Shown one piece after another: positions 10,769 through 21,315 of a stretch of DNA of 64,000 bases. The number at the start of each line of letters is the position of its first letter. The first letter of the stretch is position 1. The stretch covers positions 95,352 through 159,351 of the forward strand of contig MVBO01000024.1 in the NCBI GenBank assembly GCA_002261195.1, given 5' to 3'. The position numbers and the translations under genes are program-made. Below the pieces are notes generated by a model, which had not been told where the DNA came from, made no database searches, and worked only from the letters and a program-made list of their open reading frames with translations. Source of the stretch: Bifiguratus adelaidae (lineage: Eukaryota > Mucoromycota > Endogonomycetes > Endogonales).

Positions 10769-11327
10769 TGAATGGAAAAGCAATGTACACACACACACCT
10801 ATTCACCGCTTTCGAGTGTTGGGTTTTATTTGTATCCTTCATTCAAGAACATCACTTCCTGGAACACTTCAAGTGAGGGGAAAACGGTAATTGCAAACAA
10901 ATGCAATTTCTGCCTGTTACATGTGACAGCCTAGTAACACAATTTTCCCTGTCACATGAACGAGGTTATGACGTAACCATCGTCATCGACTGGCGACAGC
11001 GCTTTTTCTTCTCCCCGCCTTTGGTGCTTGTGCTCTTGGCTATTCTACTGCTCCGGTAGGGCATATACACGACCACTCGACCATACAACAGATAGAAGAG
11101 GAGTTCAAAGGAGAACCACAAACGTTTTAGGCGTTTTTCGGTCGGATAGAAAGGGAACGACGAGATTCGACAGTATACTCATACCCAGCCTAATCCTACG
11201 TTACTTGACGACGTTTCTGCTCTCAAAGCATCACTGAACAACGTGCAGTAAACCGTTGTAGTGTTTTGACGTTGCTGGTTGTTCAAGCTCATTGCAGAAT
11301 ATTTGCCACCATCACAATCCAATCATC
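10769..11327. promoter_or_regulatory. Upstream region of the bZIP gene
   Basis: 559 bp. It holds a CA dinucleotide run near 10788-10798, a CACATG/CATGTG pair around 10918-10958, and GTTATGACGTAAC at about 10966-10978, a CRE-like site (TGACGTAA) about 350 bp before the bZIP start. Autoregulation by the bZIP product is possible but inferred. No gene is supported. Confidence 0.4.
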
Positions 11328-12893
11328 ATGCCCGCTAAAGCAAAAAACGGAGCGTCAGAACCCAAGTCAGAGCAAGGTATGTATCGTCTGGCAGAGTTTG
11401 TCTGGAAGTCTGGCTTAGCCTATGCACACGCACAAGCAAGCCTGGCGATCGTCAATCTTACATTTATATGCATCGAGACTCACATACGTTTAGTTGCAGG
11501 CATAAGTCAAAGAAATGGCTCAGAAGCGGATGCAACGACTGGCGACGCAGCAGAAAATGCAGCTAAGTTTTCGGAGGCAACCCCTACGCTCCCTTTGCCA
11601 GACATCGATCAGACACCCAATCAGTTGCTCAGATCCAAGCTGGACCTGGAACCGAATCCCTTCGAGCAGTCATTTGGTGGCCTATCGTCAGCTGGAACGG
11701 GCGAATCTATCACTGTAGGAACTCCAGTAAACACTAGCGGCATCCGAGATACGGCTGCCGGCCCAAAAGACAGTCCAAAGCCTCCCGTTTTGCCTCCAGT
11801 GGCCTCCATCGCATCTCCTGCTATTTTATCACAACGTAACGATTCAAGCACACCGCTGGGGTGGGATTCATTGCGCGCAGGCCCACTATCACCGTCCATG
11901 CTGCAAGGACCCCAACATCAAGTCGATTACAACAACCTACGTCGGTTGAATGGTAGGATTAAGGAAAAAATTGGCGCGGTGATATCTTACAACGTCTATT
12001 ATAGGCTATCGGGCCGAATTTATGAATGGTGTGTTAGCTCCTAATGCCGTCTATTCTCAAGCACCCACCGTATCACAACCACCAGCCTCCCAAAACAACC
12101 TTTACTTGCTTTCACAGGAAGTGATGCGACGAACTGCTGGAGGAGATCTTGGTATCAAATCTGAACGAGAGGGATCATTCGTAAGTGGATTCATAGACTG
12201 GATTGTTCCGTTAGCGGAGCTGCTCACGCGCCAATGCTGCTCTTACAGTCAAACTTACCCGTCTCGCAGTCATCCTCTGAAAGTGGGTCAAAGTCAAAGG
12301 CCAGCATCTCACCTCTCCCCACAACGCGAACGAGTTCCAGACGAAGGGCAAATACCGAACGTGAACAGGAAAATAATGACCAACCTTCCAACAAGAAATC
12401 AAAGCCTAGCAGCAACACTAATGAAAAGGACCCCAAGGACATGGATGATGAGGAGAAACGAAAGAACTTTCTGGAGCGCAATCGGCAAGGTAATTAACAG
12501 GTCTTTGTGAGTCTAGTGTCGGTCCACTCATGTCATTGCAAAAATATAGCCGCGCTCAAGTGCCGTCAAAGAAAGAAACAATGGCTCGCGAATCTGCAAT
12601 CTAAAGTTGAATATCTTACCAACGACAATGAACAGTTGCAGCACCAAGCTTCATCACTTCGAGAAGAAATCATCAATCTTAAGACCCTCCTCCTCGCTCA
12701 CAAGGATTGTCCGATAGCCCAAGCAAATGGCGTTATGGGTTTGGACGCCATTGGTGCTGCTCCAACCCATCCAATGCCCAATCGAATGGGCATGCCTCAA
12801 ATTCCTCCCAACCAGCAAATGCCAGTGAATATGGGTATGCCACCCGGTGTCGGCGTTGGCCCAGGCATGAATGGCATGATGCGATTTGGATAG
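11328..12893 (+). CDS. bZIP transcription factor, Atf1/AtfA (ATF/CREB) type
   Basis: Stress-responsive nuclear activator family that binds TGACGTCA-like CRE sites downstream of the Sty1/Hog1 MAP kinase. Exons 11328-11376, 11500-11952, 12005-12180, 12249-12489 and 12550-12893 give 420 aa. The N-terminal half has Atf1-type short motifs: KLDLEPNPFEQSFGG and TPLGWDSLRAGPLSPSML. The basic region is RNFLERNRQ/AALKCRQRKK, split by intron 4 inside the DNA-contacting NRQAALKCR motif. The leucine zipper and the family tag LLLAHKDCPIAQANG follow. The end is rich in Met, Pro and Gly. CRE palindromes occur elsewhere in this window, so some neighbouring genes may be targets. Confidence 0.92.
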
Positions 12894-12961
12894 TTAGAAA
12901 ATGACTCTTTAAATCAAGGTCTCTATGACTATTGTATTTCTCGTGTTCCAGTACAGTAACA

Positions 12962-14531
12962 ATGGATAAGTCAAGAACCATAGGTGAGCTGGTCATTGTG
13001 GCTTTGAAAGCTGTTAGTATGGTATGGATAGGAGTATATCAGGTTCTAACGCTGTCTGTCACTCCACAGCGACATTTACCGAACCGTGAAGTGAGTTCAA
13101 AGCCATCATCTCGGCGATGGCATCCCGCAGACGTATTCATAAGCCCTTTTAGATCATTGGCAAGCAAGATCCCTTCTGTGTCTTCACTATCGGAGAATAC
13201 AAGGGCCGCACAAAAACAGACTATCGAGGCGGGCAACATCCAATGTGGGATGACCAGGTCAACATTCCGGTACCAACAGGAACGCGAAAGATGTTTGTGC
13301 AGCTATTCGATGAAGACAAGAAGAAGGATGACCTTATCTGTGACACGGAGATTGACTTGACCAAGGTGTTGAGTGAGGGAGAATATGACGGTAGGTGTTG
13401 CTGCAGTCGCGATAAGAGTCTAATGGAGATATAGAATGGTTCAAGTTGTATTACAAGGGTAGAGAAGCGGGCGAAGTGTTTCTCGAACTGACCTTTTACT
13501 CCTCGGCTCCTCCGCCTAAGCGTACAGCCACTCGACATGGTCAGATGGCGACTAGACCGGCTCAAGCAGCGCCTCCTATGCCCCAACAAATCCCGGCTTA
13601 TCCCAATGCCTATCCTGGACATCCGGCCAATGCTCAAACACACGTTCAAGCGGTATCGCCCGCACCACAGCATCCACCCATGACAGCACATGCTAACGGA
13701 CCACCGCCGAGGACAAGCTCCACGCAGCCTGCGCGACCGCCGCAATCACAGCCTCTTCAAGGGCAGCGCATCTCCCCTAGTCCATCTATGGTTCCTCCGC
13801 AAGCGCAGCGAGTGTCTCCTGGTGCAGTGCCGGCGCAGCGTGTTTCCCCCGTTCCTGCCAACACACCTTCACCGCAGCAAACAGCCTATCCGGGACCACA
13901 AGCACAAGCACCATATCCTCCCGTGCAACAACAGACTCCGTACCCTCCTGCGCAACCCCAAATGTATCCGCCGTATCCGACGACACGGCCTTCCCCGCAA
14001 CCAACGCCTCAATTGTATCCCCCAACGCGTCCTCAGACATCGCCTCAACCATCGGTACAACAAAATCCTTATCCTGCAAACCCTACCCAAACCGGGCCTG
14101 CGCAACCCCAACCCGTTCAGCACGTATCGCAAATGTATCCCCCGGTGACAGCTCCACAGCAACCTCCGCCCATATCTCAACCATATCCACCGCAACCGCA
14201 ACCGCAATCGTATTCGAATGCTTCCCAATTAATCCAGAATGCTCATAAGCCTTTACCGCATCGCAATAGCGCCAGTCCTACTCCTCCCGGAGCTTACCCC
14301 GCTAGCCCTTCCCCCGTCGGAGCTTACCCGTCTGGGCAGCCCGTAAATGAAAATCATGCTACCGTGCACAGCATTTATCCCCCGGACGCTGATCCCTATC
14401 GCCCCGAAACCTATACCCTGCCATCGTCTCCTTATGTCCCCAAGATGACCAATCAGCAGGTCACTTTCCCACAGCCTGAACCCGGTTGGCGAGTGCCTCC
14501 ACCCTCCGGACAAGGATGGTCATACCAGTAG
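12962..14531 (+). CDS. C2-domain protein with proline-rich tail, Inn1/Fic1-like
   Basis: Inn1/Fic1 proteins couple plasma-membrane ingression to the actomyosin ring at cytokinesis. Exons 12962-13012, 13070-13090, 13153-13390 and 13435-14531 give 468 aa. The C2 domain occupies about residues 1-135 (GELVIVALKA, RHLPNRE, IIGKQDPFCVFTIGEY, HPMWDDQV). The remainder is Pro/Gln-rich with repeated YPP and AYP blocks, suited to SH3 binding. Exon 2 is only 21 nt. The exon 1 donor is uncertain: GTTAGT at 13013 fits the C2 alignment best, while GTATGG at 13022 would insert three residues. The identity as Inn1/Fic1 rests on C2 plus polyproline architecture. Confidence 0.82.
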
Positions 14532-14728
14532 ATGCGAAGCTTCTGTTTAAACCTCTTATTTCTTCTCATATATATAAATATTTATACTTGAACATGTATA
14601 CTCTTGACAGTACAGATAATCTCCTATCCTATCCCATCTTCAACCCACACTAGATTCGAACTTCATTTGCACCGCTTCATGGAGTGTCAAAACGCAAGCA
14701 TCCGTTTCCACGAGAGATGGATTTCGAT

Positions 14729-14848
14729 TTAGCAACCGGGCAGAGGACCACCTTGGTCTTCGCAGTAGAAGGGGACAACCACGGATAGAAGGAGTAGCGA
14801 GAGAGTGAGCGCCATGGCAAGGTAACGAGAGAATGTGGTGGACGACAT
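14729..14848 (-). CDS. Candidate 39-aa membrane or secreted micropeptide
   Basis: An open frame of 40 codons, below common annotation cut-offs. It encodes a basic N-terminus (MSSTTFSRYLAM), a hydrophobic segment of about 17 residues (ALTLSLLLLSVVVPF), and a short acidic tail ending GGPLPGC. TATAAAT lies at 14885-14891, 37 bp before the ATG, the same spacing as for other small genes in the window. It sits in a 498-bp gap between the INN1-like and Myb genes. No family was recognised; coding status is inferred. Confidence 0.4.
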   Translation of the reverse strand: MSSTTFSRYLAMALTLSLLLLSVVVPFYCEDQGGPLPGC

Positions 14849-14884
14849 GCTGAATGACAAAAAGATACGGAGAGGACGGAGAGA

Positions 14885-14891
14885 ATTTATA
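14885..14891 (-). promoter_or_regulatory. TATA box of the candidate micropeptide
   Basis: TATAAAT on the minus strand, 37 bp upstream of the ATG at 14848. Confidence 0.4.
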
Positions 14892-15029
14892 GGCTTGGCG
14901 GATCAAAAATGTTGGAGCAACTCGGTTATGGAAAGGATGCAGGCTAGGTATAGGGGCATGCAGGGGCAAATTTCATTTGTGGGTTGTACATGTGGTTCTC
15001 TAGGAAAACATCTGAATCTATGTTGATGA

Positions 15030-17425
15030 TTAACGCCGTGAAAGTGCACCAATGAGATGCAAGTCCATGTTATGATCGAAGGTTGATAATTTCTGGTCCG
15101 AAAGGGTAGGCAACGGATGGTCGGTAGTGAAAGGCGAGCGGCGAGGTTCGAAGGGAAGCTGAGGTACGGCGTGGGATGCCGCGTATGATTTGGCAGCGGC
15201 GTCCATAGTGGGGAAGCAATCGGCTAACAGGTTGAAGTTGTGATCTTCTTCTGCGCTTAATGGGTGCCCAATGGATCCCATATGGGGTGATGGGTGTTGA
15301 GAAGTGGATGCGCTCGCGGTCTCCGAATGTACGAGATCGCTCGCAAAGGGGTATTTCAATTGGGAATTGACATCGTTAGCTCTGTAGGAGAAGTTGGTGG
15401 CGGATTGGGATCTGAGAAGTGGATAGGTCGAGGTGCTTCTGTCAGAGTCGTCGTCGACTGACGGAAGGTTGCCAGATGAAGGGTGACTTGTGAGTGGGGG
15501 ATGAATGGGTGAGAAGCGATCAAAGAGGCCATTGTCAAGTATTCCGGTCGACGTATGATTGACACTCTGGCTTAGAAGACCGCCAAATTCGTCACCAGTC
15601 GACGGCAGACTCTTGGGTCTTTCTCCTTTGCCGCCGTTTTGACTACCGTGTGCATCGGAGGATGCTAGTCGCTTCAAAGGCTTTAGGTTTCGACCTTCTG
15701 TACCTCCTTTGGCCGGTGGTTCTGATCCGTGATAATGTGTTTGATGATACAAAAGTCCGTTGGAATTGCGATACGCTTTGCTACATCCTTCGTACGTGCA
15801 AATGTACGGCTTTTCCGGATTCGTGCCATCTGCATTGAGCACCACCTTACTGTGCACTGCGGTAGACGTTGATCCTTTGGCGCTCTTTACGTGGTACACT
15901 AGCCCATTGATATTCTTGTATGTACGATCACAATCCTCGTGGGCGCACTGGAATGGTCTCGTCACCTTACTTTCCGGGTGGACTGCCTTGAAGTGATAGA
16001 ATAATGCGGATGATGCGGAGAACGAGAGAGCGCAATCTGGAATGGCGCATTTGTAAGGGCGCTCCAGTTTACCGTCATCGGATGTTCCGGTGGAAGGACT
16101 GGTTGTGTCTGCTTTCGATCTTCGTCTCTTTCGTGTTCTCGACGTGCACTTGTTGGATTGCTGCATTTCGGTGGCGTTATAATCTCCGAAAACATCGTAG
16201 TCACCACCAAAAATGGCTTCCGAATGATTTGAACTGAGGTGGTGTACTGGTCCATCCATGCCCAAATGAATATCACCCATTGTATCCAAATTGATATCGA
16301 GGTTCACGCCGAAATCTATGCCGAGATTAAGCGCGGCGAGATTCAAGTGATCATGGAGAGCATTGGATATATGGTCGTGGAAATTGACGTGATCTTCAGT
16401 CTCCCGATCGTGATCTTGACCATCTGATATATTTGTTGGCTTCGACATTTCGTTGGACCGCTCATCATCCTTCCGCCCCTTCCTAACCGTCGTCATGTCG
16501 CTCTTTCGCCGATCCTTGCGTGCAGCCAGCATGTTCCGCTGTATCTTTCGCCAACGATTTCGACAGTGCAGACCTGGCCGGCCAGGGAAGTACATTGCGA
16601 TTTGTTGCCATTGACTACCGAGCTGCTTGTATTTTTCCATCAGTAGAGCATCATCTTCAGAACTCCAGTTGGACCGATCAATGGCCGGGTCTAGGGACTC
16701 TCGCCATCGCTTTGCGCACTGATCATCTGTGCGTCCAGGAATCATGTCTGCAATCTTTGACCATTGATTTGGATACATCTCAACACCTTGACGAAGTTTC
16801 TCGTCTTCTTCTGCAGTCCATGGTCCTTTTCGTAAGGAAGGATCCAAAGAATGAAACCATCGTTTGCGACAATTCTTATTCGTGCGACCGGGAACACATG
16901 CCGCAATCTTTGCCCATTTCTCAGTCTTGTCACCATAAACATGGACAGCCAGTCGAAGTAGGTTGTCCTCCTCTGGTGTCCATAGCTGCCGATCGTATTT
17001 CATACGTCGTATGCGATGTCGGCCATCGTTATTGACACTGTTGGTGTGTGTGAGCGGATTATCTAGGGCTGTGAGGGGTGGCAGGGTGGATGATGTTGGA
17101 GTGGTCGGATCGTCGTGTTGACTCGAGGTTTCGACATCCTATAAGTATAGCGCAGGTGTAAGCGGTCAAGAGCAGTCGTTTGAAAGCATTGCTGCACGTC
17201 AGACAGTACTTACATTAGACTTTGTGGGGTTTGTTGGGGAGTCATAAAACGAGTCAGGTAACTTGTCCTCCTGAACACCTTCGCTGGGATTTACACTCTC
17301 CGAGAGGACGTCGTCCTCGCTCGGAGATGGTGCCTCCTCATACCTAAGATAGGTAGAGTACTAGAACACGGCCCCCGCAGTCAGTAAGATGCGGCAAACC
17401 TCAACAATGCCTCAAAATGGAGCAT
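15030..17425 (-). CDS. Three-repeat Myb DNA-binding protein fused to C2H2 zinc fingers
   Basis: Probable nuclear transcription factor of 754 aa. Exons are 17425-17400, 17343-17214 and 17138-15030. An acidic N-terminus is followed from about residue 98 by three Myb repeats (RQLWTPEEDNLLRLAV, RKGPWTAEEDEKLRQGV, RSNWSSEDDALLMEKYK), as in R1R2R3 c-Myb proteins. Three C2H2 fingers follow around residues 400-530; the last two (RTYKNINGLVYH, KAYRNSNGLLYHQTH) resemble the Sfp1-type finger pair. The long C-terminus is Ser/Pro/His-rich. The first ATG in the large exon (17003) lacks the upstream acidic region; phase-compatible exons upstream support a start at 17425, although the first donor (GTTTGC) is weak. 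Confidence 0.82.
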
Positions 17426-17618
17426 ACAAGCACTCCAAAAGAGCGGACTGTGCTTTCCTCCACCGTGACAAGTCCTAAACACAACGACTTACCATATCCA
17501 CGGTATCGACACCTCCACAATCGACGAAAAGGCCAATCCGCTTCGACAGCTAAACCTCCGCTTTTATCCAACCCTAACCCATTTCACCTGTCTCACTTTT
17601 TTGAGTGGTCTCTTGCAC
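17426..17618. promoter_or_regulatory. Short divergent Myb / UXT promoter with AACCCTAA box
   Basis: 193 bp between divergent start codons. It includes CAACCCTAACCC near 17570-17581, a telomere-box-like element common in fungal housekeeping promoters. Confidence 0.4.
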
Positions 17619-18142
17619 ATGGACAAGTTGGCGCGCTACGAGAGCTTTGTGAATGAGAAACTCAAGGTAGACTTACAGCAAGTACTAGATCGACGCGATG
17701 CCATCTATGACGAGATCTCAGAATAGTAAGTCGATTGCGCGGATGAATGTGTGTGTGCGCGCGCTAAGGCTCGATAGCGCAAAGTTGCGCGAATCCATGA
17801 AAACGATACAAGGTCAGGAATGCATTACGAGTATGGTGGACCTGGGATCCAACTTTTATGCTCAAGCAAAAATGTAGGTGACATGGCGATGAAAAGACTG
17901 GGAAGCGCGCTAAGCATAAATGTTGCAGACCGGATACCCAATACATTTATGTCTCCATTGGTTATGGATTCCATGCTCAAATGACCATTCCAGAGGCCAA
18001 TGCCTTTATAGACCGCAAGCAAGAGCATCTACAAAAGAAGGCGGATAAATTGACACAAGAGAGCGCGAAAATCAAGGCGCACATCAAAATTGTGCTTGAA
18101 GCCATGTCCGAAATACTCAGGTTGCAATCTGGTGAGGAGTAG
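17619..18142 (+). CDS. UXT-like prefoldin-family protein
   Basis: Prefoldin-like alpha subunit related to UXT of the R2TP/URI prefoldin-like complex, which assists assembly of RNA polymerases and PIKKs. Exons 17619-17725, 17778-17873 and 17929-18142 give 138 aa. The order is the N-terminal helix (MDKLARYESFVNEKLKVDL), a central beta hairpin (SMVDLGSNFYAQAKI, PDTQYIYVSIGYGFHAQMT) and the C-terminal helix (FIDRKQEHLQKKADKL). These correspond to UXT motifs VDLGCNFF and IYVALGYGF. Intron 1 uses the acceptor before CGCAAAG; an earlier AG would create a stop. R2TP partner RVB2 is also in this window, though unlinked in regulation. Confidence 0.88.
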
Positions 18143-18208
18143 CCGTCAAGTGTATCTCAAATCAACATCACATCCATCATATTGTACATTATGCAGCACA
18201 AGCATCAT

Positions 18209-19945
18209 CTATAGGGAACCTTGCCAATAATCAAACAACGTATTGCCATTTGCGTCACTACGTCTTCCATCCAATCGAGACAACACAATTTCGCCGTCGT
18301 ACTTTAGGTGCTTAAGATGGCTTGCAGGGGGAAATGGTGCGTCAGGACTGGGTGTGAATGAGGTCGTCGAGCCATCTACTCCCAAGATGTCCGCAAAATC
18401 ATCCCAGATTACGGACGTTTTGGCGATCCGCAGTTGCCGTAGTGTCGGACATGAAAGGAGGAGCCCTTTTAGGTGATGATGGTCAAAGTTGGAAGCATCC
18501 CAAAGCTCGACAAGTTTTAAATGGCGAAAGTCTGTCCAGTCTGCAAAAATGCTTGGCGGTATCAGGATGGAATACAGGACACATTCCCGTAAATCGGGTA
18601 GATTATCGGGAGATATTGTCGTCAGTCCACCATCCGAGTATTGCATATCTTGCCATCGACGCAGTTCAAGCACCTGCAATTGAGGAAGGTGTCGAAGCAT
18701 ATTGTTTACGCCAGCGCTCGTGATGTAGGCGGGATTTACTAGTCTCAGTGTTGTCAATCGTTCAAATCTGCACAACATGTCTAGTGCCTGATCCGAACAG
18801 GGGGCAAGCGCATGTTCCATGCGCATACCTGATGCAAAAGATGGAGTTGAGGGGGACGTATGAGATGCGGCAGATCGGGATGCATGTCGATTGGACGGAT
18901 AAATGTCCAGTTTCGGCGACAAGTCCAAACTTGTGAGCTGCTGAAAGAGACCAGAGTCGCGAAGGGCAAGCACCAGTCCGTTTACGTCGCCCGAGACAAT
19001 TTGGTTGATGCGCAAATCTTCAAGTCGTGGTAATCTGGATACTGCTCTCGTCAAGAATGTCACAGCGGCATATTTTCCACCAGAGATATGCAATACTCGC
19101 AGTGTTTTACCACAATGTTGGACGAGGAAGAGGCTGGTGAGATCCGAAAGCTCGCTCATATTCGTCATTTTGAGTGTCTCCAGATGTGGTCCAATTCCCT
19201 CAAAGAGCGTCTGCAAATCACCTTGCGTTATCTGGCCTTCGCATCCAGATATGTCAAGATATCGTAATGAGATACAATGACTTGCAATGGTCTGCAAGGC
19301 GCTACGAGCGAGACAATGGCCTGCTAATGTCAAGCTCTCCAAAGTACGTCCGCACGAGACAAGTGTCGACTTCAGTGCCGAGGAAGTGAGAGTACCCATC
19401 GCATAACGCCTTCGATAACCATAGTCATGCCCAGTCTTTGCAAATACAGGCGATGTGATACTCGATCTCCAGTCTTTATATAAACCTTGCCGTTGTCGAC
19501 CGAGTACAATTTTTCGGAGCTGTAATCGTGTACCCTTCGGAAGCTGCCACGTGTCATCCTCTGCAGGATCGACACCCAGCTGCAAACATCGCAAGGATGG
19601 CAGATATCGCTCAAGATACTGTAAACTAAGCGAACTGATCTTGAAGCACCCGGACAAGTCGAGAATCTTGACAGGCAGTCTCTTCGGCTGCAGAGGTGGA
19701 GCCGAACTCAACTCTCGAAAGATTTCAGAGAGAACGGCATCCGTGATGCTTTCCGCAAGTGGTGAAAGGGAAAGCGTGTACCATAGCGGCTCATGACCAA
19801 TTAGAACACTTCTTATCCGAGAACTACTTTGACACAAATGTAATCTGTCCTGAAAGCAAGTGACAAAGGTCGCAACGTCCAACAGGATCTCTGGAGGGAG
19901 TGCTTCCAAGCAAAGCGGCTTCACAAGAGGCATTGAGACCTCCAT
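18209..19945 (-). CDS. F-box and leucine-rich repeat protein
   Basis: Substrate-receptor candidate for an SCF ubiquitin ligase. Intronless, 578 aa, which is unusual in this intron-rich window. The F-box is at about residues 11-60 (CLEALPPEILLDVATFVT ... SSRIRSVLIGHEPLWYTL). At least eight leucine-rich repeats of the AMN1/Grr1 type follow, e.g. VKILDLSGCFKISSLSLQY, LRYLDISGCEGQITQGDL and LTTLRLVNPAYITSAGVNN. A Ser/His-rich insert interrupts the repeats near residue 350. Substrate and exact orthology are unknown. Its start lies 85 bp downstream of the GTP cyclohydrolase stop, in the same direction. Confidence 0.86.
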   Translation of the reverse strand: MEVSMPLVKPLCLEALPPEILLDVATFVTCFQDRLHLCQSSSRIRSVLIGHEPLWYTLSLSPLAESITDAVLSEIFRELSSAPPLQPKRLPVKILDLSGCFKISSLSLQYLERYLPSLRCLQLGVDPAEDDTWQLPKGTRLQLRKIVLGRQRQGLYKDWRSSITSPVFAKTGHDYGYRRRYAMGTLTSSALKSTLVSCGRTLESLTLAGHCLARSALQTIASHCISLRYLDISGCEGQITQGDLQTLFEGIGPHLETLKMTNMSELSDLTSLFLVQHCGKTLRVLHISGGKYAAVTFLTRAVSRLPRLEDLRINQIVSGDVNGLVLALRDSGLFQQLTSLDLSPKLDIYPSNRHASRSAASHTSPSTPSFASGMRMEHALAPCSDQALDMLCRFERLTTLRLVNPAYITSAGVNNMLRHLPQLQVLELRRWQDMQYSDGGLTTISPDNLPDLRECVLYSILIPPSIFADWTDFRHLKLVELWDASNFDHHHLKGLLLSCPTLRQLRIAKTSVIWDDFADILGVDGSTTSFTPSPDAPFPPASHLKHLKYDGEIVLSRLDGRRSDANGNTLFDYWQGSL

Positions 19946-20029
19946 TTACCACCCATGGGCATGCCGCGCTCTTGCCCGAAAAATGCCAAATTAGGCTCCA
20001 TTATACAAGTACTATGCAGACATTCCCTT

Positions 20030-21097
20030 CTATGATCGTATGAGCGTGAGGAACTCTTCTCTGGTCTTTGGATTGTCTCTAAACACCCCGAGCATATAAG
20101 ATGTGATAGTGGATGATCCTGGCTTTTGCACACCCCGCATGATCATGCATTGATGACTATTCGAGTGTAAGATATCTTAGGGATTATGAGGCTCCTTGTC
20201 CAATACTTGCCTTGCTTCCATGACGACGGCCACACCTTGTGGTTTGAGCAGTTCCATCAAGGCCATGGCCAATTGCTTTGTCATGCGTTCCTGAACTTGT
20301 AGTCGACGTGAGAACATCTCGGCCAATCTAGCTAATTTAGAGAGGCCAATGACTCTTCTGTTTGGGATATAGCCAATACTGATCTGCAAGAGGAATGAGG
20401 ATGAGTGCATGCGGTCAGACATGGGTTGATTGGCATTACCTTGCCCGTAAATGGCACTAAATGATGCTCACAGAGCGAAAATACGTCCACATCTTTGACA
20501 ATAACCATCTCATCATGATCTAAAGTCAATCGAGTCAGCAATCCTGGCAATAAAACCGTCGTAATGTTGGCCGATACGCTTTACCTTCTTCAAATAGGGC
20601 ATCGTTCACCACGTCTAGTCAACTTGTGAGCGAACATCATGTCCACTTTTAGCTCGCTCATACGCAACGACCTACTCACCCGAGATATTCTCTTCGTACC
20701 CCTTGGAAAAGAACATCAATGCTTTCGCATATCTATCCGGCGTCTTGAGCAAGCCCTCTCTATCCGGGTCCTCCCCGAGATTCTCGAGGATGACTCGAAC
20801 CGCACCGGCGATCTTGTCTATACGGGCCTGCTTTTGCTCTTGAGTCTCATCTCTACGTGCGCGTGTTCCAATACCTAGTCCACGCTCAGTTAAGTCAACC
20901 CGATGACGACACGGGCAACAACAAAACCGCAACTTACTTGGCCAGCTTAGACCGTCAATGTCAATGGGCGAATCCGTTCTGCTCACGGGTGAAGAAGTCC
21001 CACTGTGAACGCCTGAATGGGATAATAGAGCTTGCAAACCAGACATGGAAGAGCGTGGAACAGGTGCACCGATATGCTTGTCCACCGGCGAGGACAT
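20030..21097 (-). CDS. FOL2: GTP cyclohydrolase I
   Basis: Converts GTP to 7,8-dihydroneopterin triphosphate, first step of folate and tetrahydrobiopterin synthesis, as a cytosolic decamer. Exons 21097-20938, 20874-20680, 20614-20585, 20519-20440, 20383-20211 and 20156-20030 give 254 aa. Motifs include [20 protein letters not shown], zinc ligands in [30 protein letters not shown], and [19 protein letters not shown] with the third zinc-site cysteine. The C-terminus [17 protein letters not shown] is typical. The Ser-rich N-terminal 50 residues are a fungal-type extension. The last intron begins GCAAGT: only this GC donor keeps frame into the essential cysteine-containing exon. Confidence 0.96.
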
Positions 21098-21315
21098 TAA
21101 ACTTTTTGTACTCCACAATTTCCGCTCTTCCACTTCCAAATAGGGCAATTGCGCTCTTTGATGGCGCGACTTGGATGTTGAGGAATATGAGTCAAAAGAG
21201 GCTCAGGTCGCCCTTCTATACCAACAATTCTACCATCTACAACGAGAGAGAGAGTTCTACGCATACTTCTCGTTCATAATGACCTCCAAGGCCATGGATC
21301 TAGCGGTATCATTGT

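Noticed and set aside
14645-14665. GATTCGAAC, possible minus-strand tRNA T-loop
   Set aside because: Flanking bases do not form a T-stem, and no D-arm or anticodon arm is seen upstream.
16520-17035. 171-aa plus-strand frame opposite the Myb repeats
   Set aside because: Mirror frame of a strongly conserved minus-strand coding region.
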